A DNA stretch of 31,405 bases from Apostichopus californicus (Eukaryota; Echinodermata; Holothuroidea; Aspidochirotida; Stichopodidae), in assembly GCA_020650975.1 (NCBI GenBank), contig JAIPMN010010398.1, positions 1 to 31,405 on the forward strand. The letters run 5' to 3'. Below, in pieces: positions 1 through 8,490 of this stretch (positions within the stretch are counted from its first letter, which is position 1; every line of letters starts with the position of its first letter). The notes under the pieces were generated by a model. The model did not search any database. It was not told where the DNA came from and saw only the letters and a program-made list of their open reading frames with translations. The position numbers were made by a program, and so were the translations under genes.

Positions 1-986
1 TACCACATTCATGGTAAATAGCAAATGTGTTAACTAGCCTATCACACAAATATACCCGTAAGACATAACATTAGGCCTCTTATCACAATTCAGTCCAAAC
101 AGACCCAAACATGTCTGAGGCCATCATATTGCCATTACGACTTTCATAAAGAGAATGAATCAAAAGGGGTCTTAAGGGCTTTATCATGATTTAGGCTTCG
201 GATTTTGTGTAGCAGTTTGGGAAGGCTTTGAGTTACATCTCTTCTACAATGTAGGCTACTGTGTGGTTCCTGCGTACAACAACTGCTATGTACACCTAGT
301 TGCATTTGTTTATAAATGTGACCATTTGGCATCTATATAGCAGATTGCAATGGGATAATGGTTGAATTATTCCCTGATGTTAGATGTAAGTTGATGAAAC
401 TTTCACCACAAGTCTCAGAAAACAAAATCCATTATATTTCAAAGTCCCTTGCCCATGTCCGCCGTCAAAGAAGAGAAGGACGAAAAACGAAAAAGTAGAT
501 GCGGGCTGACTTTTTGCTTTGGAGTTTGTTTGACCTCTAATTTACTACAGTTTACACTACCACCCTTACTATCAGTGACCATCCTCTCAATACTGTACAT
601 TGAACCTATCCTTAACAAGCAAGGGCATGGCACACGCAGTGTATTTTTGGGACTTCAGCTCCTCATCACAAACCCGTTGTGCACAAAAAGTTCACTTGTT
701 TCTGACAAATATTGCAGCTCAGCATCTTTAAGACAGTCGTGAGACAAACTAGACAAAATTATAATAAACTAGGATGTTTGCTCATCCTTTAATTTTACCT
801 TGATACATGCAGTATGGCAGACAACCTATCCTCTTGGGAAATGAGTATTGACAAAAGCAAGTTGAATGTAATAACTACAGACAACGATTACGACATACAT
901 AGGTCAAGGCAGATAAACGCCACTGTAGGTGTTTTGTGTTTCAAGTCATCAGTATTGGCCCCATTTGTGACAAGGCAAATTTTTAA
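1..986. other. Non-coding flank, nothing supported
   Basis: No coding exon, RNA gene or clear repeat can be supported here. The longest open frame, starting at 458 or 449 on the plus strand, gives 97 codons with a lysine-rich start followed by hydrophobic stretches. It has no recognisable domain and no consensus splice donor at a plausible end. A second 70-codon frame at 814-1026 runs into the repeat region that starts at 987 and is equally unconvincing. Confidence 0.5.
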
Positions 987-1310
987 TGGTCGTCCGAGAC
1001 GACCAAATTTCTGTTCGGACAACTAAACTCAGTTGTGCAGGTTATCTAGCAAACCCTAACCCTAACCCGTGCTCTGAGCAGACAACTAACTTATCGTAGT
1101 TAACATCTAATTCACATTGCATTGCAACTAAATTCCCCCGTAATAGGTCAAATTGGTATCACCCCCAGAAGCTGATGTTCTATTCACCAAACCTAGACAT
1201 CTTTCCTGCAGTGTTCACATTGGTCATTGTTATATTGTTACATATTTTCGGACAACCAAATTTGTCGTTCGGCCAACCAGGATGTAAGGCCTGGTTGTCT
1301 GAGGGCAAAA
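987..1310. repeat. Repeat with direct copies of a CGGACAACCAAATTT-type motif
   Basis: Positions 987-1006 hold TGGTCGTCCGAGACGACCAA, an almost perfect dyad. The following bases (about 994-1023) are repeated in direct orientation near 1249-1280 (ACCAAATTT, then GTTCGG and CAAC). An inverted TGGTTGTC lies near 1292. A close copy of the 20-base dyad occurs far away at 14398-14417. This fits a decayed DNA transposon or a dispersed repeat, but I cannot fix its ends. The interstitial run aaccctaaccctaaccc at 1052-1068 is too short to be called telomeric. Confidence 0.4.
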
Positions 1311-1336
1311 TCCTTAAAAAAATTGCTCTGGTTTAG

Positions 1337-1344
1337 CACACCAT
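1337..1344. repeat. 8-bp target-site duplication (left)
   Basis: cacaccat lies directly before the CAGGGGCGTAGCG terminus and is repeated exactly at 2078-2085 after the right terminus. Confidence 0.88.
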
Positions 1345-2077
1345 CAGGGGCGTAGCGTGTGGGGGGGTGTCACACCCCCCCAATAATTTGGTTGCTGTCG
1401 GCAAATTTTGGGTCTGTCGGCAAATTTTGGGTCTGTCGGCAAAAGGAGAAAAGGTGAAGAGAGCGGAAGGGGAAGAAAGAAGGAAAGCTGAATAGAGAAA
1501 AGGAGAACGGGAGCTTCTTTATCGGTTATTTCAGTTCTTTATCTGATAAACTCATTCACCAATCCAATCACCCGACGCCTGCAAGTTAAAAACCTCTCGG
1601 CAAATAACTGATAATGTCACGGCCGTCAGTATAGCTACTGTAGCCAGGCTCAGCCAGACGAGTGCCAGAATCGCCGGCAACTCAGTGAAAGAGAAAAGTG
1701 GTATTGCTCCAACTAAAAATATTGATGAAAAGGTATACATACTCATTGCGATTGTTTGAGCCCGAGAGGCGTAGGCAAAGCCTAATTACATTCACCAATG
1801 TTCAGCAATGAGAATCTGACTTCCTAATTTCAAGCTGCGATTTGTATAATCTACTTTCCAATATAAGGTACCGGTATGCAATTTTTCTTCGTTATCCAAT
1901 TAATTCTTCTTCTGCCGACTGCCATAAAAATAATATCGAAATGGAAATTATACGGTGCCAAATTTGACTTAAAAATATGCACCAGACCCCTCCCCCATTT
2001 CAGCCACCACTTCCAGATCCGTCGGCAAATCAAATTCTCCACACCCCCCCAACAAAAAAACCTTCGCTACGCCCCTG
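1345..2077. mobile_element. Non-autonomous hAT-type DNA transposon, 733 bp
   Basis: The element starts with CAGGGGCGTAGCG at 1345 and ends with its exact reverse complement at 2077. A shared GGGGGGTGT tract lies just inside each end. It is flanked by a perfect 8-bp duplication, cacaccat, at 1337-1344 and 2078-2085. An 8-bp target duplication and CAGGGG-type termini are hallmarks of the hAT superfamily. Three copies of GTCGGCAAA spaced 19 bp apart (about 1397, 1416, 1435) lie near the left end and one near 2020 at the right, all in the same orientation, and may be subterminal binding sites. No transposase frame is present, so movement would have needed a transposase in trans. The intact target duplication suggests a fairly recent insertion. 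Confidence 0.88.
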
Positions 2078-2085
2078 CACACCAT
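2078..2085. repeat. 8-bp target-site duplication (right)
   Basis: Exact copy of cacaccat from 1337-1344, directly after the right terminus of the hAT-type element. Confidence 0.88.
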
Positions 2086-2219
2086 TAAACTTGCTACTTT
2101 CTGGGAGATTCTGAAGATGCAAATTTTTCCAAGCCATTAATAATTCTTAGAATAGATAATGAAATATAGAAGTGTTGATAAACTTCTTTCACAGTGGCAC
2201 CTGAAATGTGATTTTTTTC

Positions 2220-2580
2220 AAATTTTTGTGGAGGCTTAAGTTCGGGCTTAAGGTCAAGAGAGTGGTCAAAGGTTAAAACAGTTGTAAACGGTAGCTCCAA
2301 ATGTAAAGCTTGAATCAACACCAGTACAAGAACTCCATTGTTTTCTGTATAGGTCCAAGGTCAACAGAGGTCAAAATCTGAAAGTAAAAATAGCAAACCA
2401 TGATGACCTTTTAAACATGTGTGACATTGTGTGTAGACCACCTTATTGAGTGCAAGGACCATGTTTTTTGATGAGGATTTTGGTTGAGGTCAACAGAGGT
2501 CAAATTGTGAAACCATTGTAATCAGAACAGCTTCAAAGGTCGGTACACTCCTCACAATTAGGTATATATGGATGCACTTC
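2220..2580. repeat. Degenerate ~110-130 bp tandem repeat with AGGTCA pairs
   Basis: Two units share a run around AGGTCAacagAGGTCA at 2358-2373 and 2487-2502. Each follows a similar stretch (taCAAGAACTCCATTGTTTTctg versus tgCAAGGACCATGTTTTTTGatg). A weaker version (AAGGTCAAGAGAGTGGTCAAAGG) lies near 2251. The spacing is about 108 and 129 bp. The units are old and diverged. The AGGTCA half-sites are arranged as direct repeats with a 4-base spacer, but here they are best read as part of the repeat unit. Confidence 0.45.
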
Positions 2581-3804
2581 ATAAAGAAGGCAAGGAATCA
2601 CTATGCCTGTTGGAGTTCTGGTTACCAATGTCAAATAAGTGATATAAGTGTGTTTGCCTGCTAGTGCGTGAATATTTTTGATTTGTTATATATATGGTAT
2701 GAATCATTCCATACAGAAAAAAAGAAAATAATAAAATTTCAAGGGCCTTTATTTTCTTGCCACCCTCATGAATTGAGTGTTCAGCTAACTTCACACTTTC
2801 CATACATGTTGTGGCTCAACTTCATAATAGTGGGCAAGGAATCTTTACCACTTTTGACTTGAACATGTATATCTCATAGTATGTGAAAACTTTATTTCAT
2901 ATGTTTAGAATGATAATTACCCAATTGATACAAAATATAGCTCATTGAAACGGTGCTGTATTATGTTTTGATGCTAACGTTAATTAAAATGCTTACTTTT
3001 GGTAAACATTAGATGTAGAAGTACATACTTAGTGTGGGTGAGCTTGAACCGCAGTATATTGTATTGTTATGGCCTCTACATGTATAACAGTGTTCAGTAA
3101 GACATATAAGTAATTTAATGAGGACCTTACTACTGTACCATTGTTGTTCAAAGTTGTACAGGAAACCAGACCACTTCATTGACAATTTATTGTGGCAATT
3201 TGTGTTAAGTGGCTGCTGCATGTCAGGAAACTACAAATTGGAGTCTCACTTTACTGTACCATTATATTTGTGTCACGGAAGATTCTTTATTTCATTTCAT
3301 TTCATAAATTTGTTTCTTCACAATATACTGTAAATACAGAGAAGTTAACTAAGTGACTAAAGATTTCAACAGCAGGGAAAATTGTGAAAGGAAGCACTCC
3401 AAAGGGCTTGTCTAGTAGAGCGCTCCCATACTGTAAGTAAATAGGGAGAACAATACAAGAAAACAGTGACACTTATATCCACTCACACACCAACCCAACA
3501 CGTAAAACCCACCCATCCCACCCCCACTACCCACAATACTATTATTTTACAGCACCTACGTTCAGTGTGTACAGTGTACAGTGCATGCATATCCTTACAG
3601 TTAATCAAATATAATCCAGGATAACACTGCAGTCTGGTCTCATGTCTAACTTATAATGCACACGGCAATTTTATACACAACATTTTACATATATACAATA
3701 TACAGGGAATAATTCATCCAGTATCGCATGACAAATGGTACAAAGTGCTATGTATGTGTCCAGTGCACAAGTGCAAACATAAATATCTATATATTTATAT
3801 GTAT
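2581..3804. other. Non-coding, AT-rich, nothing clear
   Basis: No exon is supported. A short direct repeat is visible: ACTTCATAA followed by GGCAAGGAATC near 2576 and again near 2819. TACAGT-rich simple sequence appears around 3540-3600. No long open frame has a recognisable domain on either strand. Confidence 0.4.
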
Positions 3805-4792
3805 TAGTGTTTGCAGGGGGTAACCAGGTACCCACCCGACGCGATACTACCCGATTCCTAATTTATTACCCGAATCCTATGCAAAGTGTGATTTTTTTTT
3901 TCAAACTGATGGTTAGGCAAGATTTTCCCATTGACTTAGTATGGTGTTAGGTTACCATGTGGTCGAAGATAACAGCAATAATGAAAGTATTCCATAGATA
4001 TCTTATAACCGTGTCACAATTTCAGCGAATAAAGTGATGGTTAGGCTAGATTTATGCTATTGACTTAGTGTGTTGTTAAGCTACCATGTGGTCGAAGATA
4101 TAGGCAATTATGAAAGTATTCCATGGATATCTTATAACTGCGTCTCTTATATACTGTAGATGGTTAGGTTGGATTATGCCATTGACTTAGTGTGGCGTTA
4201 GGCTACCTTGTGGAAGAAATTGAAAGAATTCTCACAATTATGATTTTTTCCTTTCGTTTATTTCATAGAAGAAAGACTGACAAGGAAATTTACGAGATGT
4301 TACTAATGGATTATAGACGGGATAACTAAAAAATAATAATCGCAAGTGGCTTTTTACTAATTGTTTATTCCAAATGCGATCAAATTGCAGGCATCGCGCA
4401 ATCTAGCGGCTAATGCGAACCCTGTTCCTGCACAATAGATAGTAGTAATAAAAACTGTTTATGAGCTATATTGGATATTTATATGGTCTAATCCAATAGT
4501 GGTGGAGAGCAAAATCTAGCCTAACCATCTGATTATTCGCTGAAATTGTGACGCAGTTATAAGATATCCAATACTTTCATTATTCATCTTCGACCACATT
4601 GTTGGAATACTTTCATTATTGCTGAACATTATCTTAGGCCACATAGTAGCCTATCACCACACTAAGTCAATGGGAAAAATATTGCCTAACCATCGGTTTG
4701 CCAAAAAAAAAACACACACTTTTCGTAGGATTCAGGTAATAAATTAGGAACCGGGTAGTACCGCGTCGGGCGGATACCCCGTGCAAACACTA
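3805..4792. mobile_element. 988-bp foldback element with long inverted arms
   Basis: The left end TAGTGTTTGCA (3805) is matched by TGCAAACACTA ending at 4792. The similarity continues inward through CCGACGCG, CCTAATTTATTACC and a T-rich run to GATGGTTAGGC in both arms. The left arm holds three direct units starting with GATGGTTAG at 3908, 4035 and 4159 (periods 127 and 124). Each runs through ATTGACTTAGT, CATGTGGTCGAAGAT and GAAAGTATTCCAT in the first two. The right arm holds inverted units ending at 4694 and 4529. There is no transposase frame. The flanks atatgtat (left) and aaaaatat (right) are only partly alike, so the target duplication and therefore the superfamily are unresolved. The TAGTG...CACTA termini would allow a hAT-like origin. 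Confidence 0.75.
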
Positions 4793-6330
4793 AAAAATAT
4801 ATTGAGGTAGCAGTCTATGTATACTGTGAAGCATATTAGTACAGTATTTTGTATCAGACAGTAAACAGCTAGTTAAATTAAAATTAAAATTATTAAAAAT
4901 TTTATTTTGTGGAAGATCCTTTATTATTTACAGTATACACAGTACAGTATATATGTACAGTATACAGTTCATGTACAGTTTACATTTGAACTAAAATACT
5001 AAATGAAGTCTATTAATGTAAGAATTATTCTCTGTTTAGCAGAAAAAAATTCCCAGAAGATTACTTAAATTACTTTCCAAGATGCAACACATCCATGTAC
5101 TACAGTAGTACTATTGTACGGTACACAGTCCTGACACAGTGTATTGCTGCAGGATGTCAACAATTTCATATCAAATTTACACATTAAACACTGGCATGGA
5201 AACTGAAGCATGTGGTTAGAACAACTAGTGGAATTCAATACTGGCGACTTTTGCATTGAATTTTGCAACATATATTAGGCTAGCTTTACAAAGACAAAAC
5301 AAATCCGGATCAGAGTTAACACAATTTTTTACCGAAACAAGTCATAAAAAATAATGTGGGAGAAGATAGAATTTATGGAATTGTGAAAATTCTGTTTACT
5401 GACATAATCAGGTTAACTACAGAATCATTGCAGATGATGAGAGTATCTTACTGTACATGGGTTGCGACAAAAATGTGACAAAATGTCCTAAGAATGTTAT
5501 GAACATTAACCATTTTAAGTGGTATTTACGCAGTAAAATAAACATACTGTAACTTACGCCCATTGAAGTCTCCACAAAGAGCTTTGTTTACAATATGTGT
5601 GAATACACAGAATGTTCTAAAATGTATTCATGCAGACAGCATGTTTGTGGGCTATAAGCCAATCATATCAATGGAAATTGTCTATGGACTACTTGGGAAC
5701 AAATTTCCTTAACTACAGTACATATGAAATGTACATTAGTTAGAGATGTAGCACTTAAGCCTTCATTGCATTATTATAGCTCACATAAGCTCCTAACATA
5801 AGTTGTTGAAATACTTTCTTACGGAGCAATTCTATGCAATATTCGACTTCAGTAGGATCATGCCATTATGAAACATTTTGACATCCTTTGTAAAGTTGGT
5901 CTAGTGTGAACTTTACGAAATCACTTTCGTTTCCTTTTCGGACGACTTGCAAGGGAATTCTATTGTCTGAAAAAAATTTGGTCATCTTCCATGATCGGTA
6001 GGCTGTTTCAAAAATGTGCCCTGACATTCAGGCTCTATTCTAACTATTTGACACTGCAAATGTGTTTTTGAATCTGTTATGTATTGCAATGTGCATATTA
6101 TCATTAACAAACCTGCAGAAGGCAAGGAAAACCACAAAAAACAACATTGAAGGCTGTGGCACATTCCAAACGATCATTGGCAAAGAAATCTATCAATCGA
6201 GTAAACTATCCACAAGATGCAAGCAAGTCTGGTTAATTATTAATTAAAAATTGTACGGCTTTTAATCTAGTCGGTGGTCAGAGTTGTAACGGGAAGTATG
6301 ACACTATCAATTTTTCCTCTCCTTTACCAG
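4793..6330. other. Upstream flank or intron before the zinc-finger exon
   Basis: No coding exon is visible. 4920-4985 is rich in TACAGTATA-type simple sequence. Because a splice acceptor ends at 6330, part or all of this stretch is probably the last 5' intron of the zinc-finger gene. I could not identify its donor exon. Short open frames here have no recognisable domain. Confidence 0.4.
6308..6330 (+). promoter_or_regulatory. Splice acceptor before zinc-finger coding exon
   Basis: A pyrimidine tract (caatttttcctctcctttaccag) ends in CAG at 6330, 7 bases before the ATG at 6338. It implies at least one upstream untranslated exon and places the start codon near the beginning of the coding exon. 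Confidence 0.6.
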
Positions 6331-6337
6331 GTGAAAG

Positions 6338-7978
6338 ATGCCACAGGAGAAGAAGGGAAGGGGAAAAGGCGGTAAAGCCGGAAACATCTTGAAGATCAAA
6401 CCACCTCATCGTAAAGGGTTCTCACCAAATCCTGCCAGTGAGGCTCCGAACATTCACGCAGAGAGTTCTCCAGGTAAAGCCAAAGATGGGATGGACCACA
6501 TGGATGGCATCGCGGTGTATGACGTGGCGTTGACTCTCGAGCACCCCACTCTGGAGGTGACCGAAGGGGTACAGATTGGCGTCGAAGATGATAACAACAA
6601 CAACAAAGATGACGCAGAAGAAGAGGGTGAACATCACAACAACGAACCCAGCACGTTCCACAAGAACCCGATCGACGACATGTACGAATGTGACGTGTGC
6701 ACATTTACCTCCCCGTACTACAGCGGCATCATGAGCCACGCCCTGATCCACGACGGAGATAGTCCCTACGTCTGCAGGGTCTGCGGGTTCACCACCGTCC
6801 GGCGGGGACTGATGGTGATCCACATGCGCATGCACAAAGGTTTCAAACCCCACAAGTGCCACCTCTGCGACTATTCCACCCTGCAGGAGATGCACCTCAA
6901 GGTCCACCTGCGGACCCACAGCCAGGAGAGGCCCTTCAAGTGCCAGGGGTGTTCGTACCGATGTTCCAGCAGGGAGATCCTGAAAGTCCACGTCATGAAG
7001 TACGCCCACCACACCCGAATCTTCAAGTGCGAAGTCTGCGACTACACCACCATGAGGAAGCACAACCTGATCCAGCACACCACCATACACACGGGGGCAA
7101 AGCCCTTCAAGTGTGACCTCTGCCCTTACAGCTCCAGCCAGAAGGGTCACCTCAACGTCCACATCCGCACCCACACCCGAGAGAAGCCATTCAAATGCAA
7201 TTACTGCCCGTTCGCTTCGACCGTCCCCAAGTCGCTGCGGGAGCACCTTCAGATGCACATCGGTAAGCGCCCCCTGCAATGCCCCTACTGCTCATTCTCG
7301 TCCAGTCAAGCGTTCTCCATCAAGCGCCACGTCAGTCTCCACGAGGAGATCAAGAAGTACACGTGCAACCTCTGTCACTATACCACCACGGTCGAGGAGG
7401 ACTACGTCACCCACCGGCAGATCCACTCCCAGAACAAGAATTACCGCTGCCCAAAATGCAGCTACGAGTCGCCTTTCAAGCACGTCTTCGTCGAGCACCT
7501 GCGGGGCCACAAGAACAGCAAGAAGTGCAGCCGGTTCTCCGTCTCCCTGGACGAGAAGCCGTCCAAGAAACGGAGGACGGAGCATGCCACCCTCAAGATC
7601 GAGTTTGACGAATTCCAGAAGCACAACACGGTGATCCTGGATAACTTTGGCAGCAACAAGGAGGAGGAGCTATCGGAGGGTGAGATCGACCTCGACGGTG
7701 ACAGCGACTCGGAGGTGGCGCCCTTCAGGATGGACCCCGGCTGGAGAGTCTGCAACGGCGACGCCCAGGACGAGAAGCCGGCCACGCCGAAGAAGGATAA
7801 GCAGAGACAACTCAAAGAGGAGAAACCCAAGTCTCCGAAACAGAAGTCCGTCGCAGTCAACAAAGACCACATCTCCAAAGAATACGTCTGCAAATATTGC
7901 GATCGGAAGCTGATAGGCCAAGAGACGTGGAGGCGACACACCTCTCGACATTTCATGGAGTGGCCGAAAATGGAGTAG
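6338..7978 (+). CDS. C2H2 zinc-finger protein, 11 fingers, 546 aa
   Basis: A likely nuclear DNA-binding protein. A lysine/glycine-rich N-terminus (1-30) and an acidic, Asn- and His-containing stretch (82-103, with DDNNNN and DDAEEEGE) precede ten consecutive CX2C...H fingers at about residues 116-138, 144-166, 172-194, 200-224, 229-251, 257-279, 285-307, 313-335, 341-363 and 369-391. Finger 4 has a lengthened His spacing (HVMKYAH). TGEKP-like linkers occur (SQERPFK, TGAKPFK, TREKPFK). A basic KPSKKRR (407-413) is a probable nuclear localisation signal. An acidic SEGEIDLDGDSDSE (446-459) and a KEEKPKSPK stretch follow, then an isolated eleventh finger (517-538). Many fingers carry Y or F and S/T after the second Cys, as in the REST and ZFP64 type of fingers, but I cannot name an orthologue. 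The ATG has A at -3 and follows a splice acceptor. The frame is intronless and clearly more GC-rich than its surroundings. DNA target and partners are unknown. Confidence 0.95.
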   Translation: MPQEKKGRGKGGKAGNILKIKPPHRKGFSPNPASEAPNIHAESSPGKAKDGMDHMDGIAVYDVALTLEHPTLEVTEGVQIGVEDDNNNNKDDAEEEGEHHNNEPSTFHKNPIDDMYECDVCTFTSPYYSGIMSHALIHDGDSPYVCRVCGFTTVRRGLMVIHMRMHKGFKPHKCHLCDYSTLQEMHLKVHLRTHSQERPFKCQGCSYRCSSREILKVHVMKYAHHTRIFKCEVCDYTTMRKHNLIQHTTIHTGAKPFKCDLCPYSSSQKGHLNVHIRTHTREKPFKCNYCPFASTVPKSLREHLQMHIGKRPLQCPYCSFSSSQAFSIKRHVSLHEEIKKYTCNLCHYTTTVEEDYVTHRQIHSQNKNYRCPKCSYESPFKHVFVEHLRGHKNSKKCSRFSVSLDEKPSKKRRTEHATLKIEFDEFQKHNTVILDNFGSNKEEELSEGEIDLDGDSDSEVAPFRMDPGWRVCNGDAQDEKPATPKKDKQRQLKEEKPKSPKQKSVAVNKDHISKEYVCKYCDRKLIGQETWRRHTSRHFMEWPKME

Positions 7979-8018
7979 CGAAAATTGTTGACGGACGGCG
8001 TTGTGTATGTTTGTGGTG

Positions 8019-8490
8019 ACGATTAATCATTATAGCGGCTTGATGCTATAGTGTATTGTATATGACACCATGGATACGTGTGATATCAAATGATATTATG
8101 TAACATAAGTTACAATTACTCATTATAGCAGCTTGATACTATAATGTATCATATATGAGTGATATCATATGATATCGTATGATATGATGAAATTTAAGTT
8201 ACGATCAATCATGATAACATCTTGATGCCGTAATGTATCATAAAAAGAGCTGCTTGATTTCACATTACGTTGCAGGATATCGTATGATATGGTATGGTAG
8301 GATGTAATATATGAAATGTATGATGTTATGAAATTTAAGTTACGATTAATCATGATAACATCTTGATGTCGTATGTATCATGAAAAGAGCTGCTTGACTT
8401 CACATTACGTCGCAGGATATCATATGGTATGGTAGGATGTGATATATATTACGATTAGTCACGATAGCACCTTGATGCTTTGAAATATTG
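8019..8490. repeat. Five degenerate copies of a ~90-140 bp repeat after the zinc-finger stop
   Basis: The core ACGATTAATCATGATAACATC followed by TTGATG recurs in diverging form at about 8019, 8112, 8201, 8342 and 8451, starting only about 40 bases after the stop codon. Copies 3 and 4 also share AAAGAGCTGCTTGA, TTCACATTACGT and a GATATCGTATGATATGG-like tail. 8161-8176 is the perfect palindrome GATATCATATGATATC. If the transcript extends this far, the repeat would lie in the 3' UTR. Confidence 0.75.

Noticed and set aside
449..742. 97-codon plus-strand frame, lysine-rich start then hydrophobic
   Set aside because: No recognisable domain, no consensus donor or acceptor fitting it, and similar-length frames occur across this AT-rich window.
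1052..1068. Telomere-like aaccctaaccctaaccc
   Set aside because: Fewer than three full units, isolated in ordinary sequence; most likely chance.
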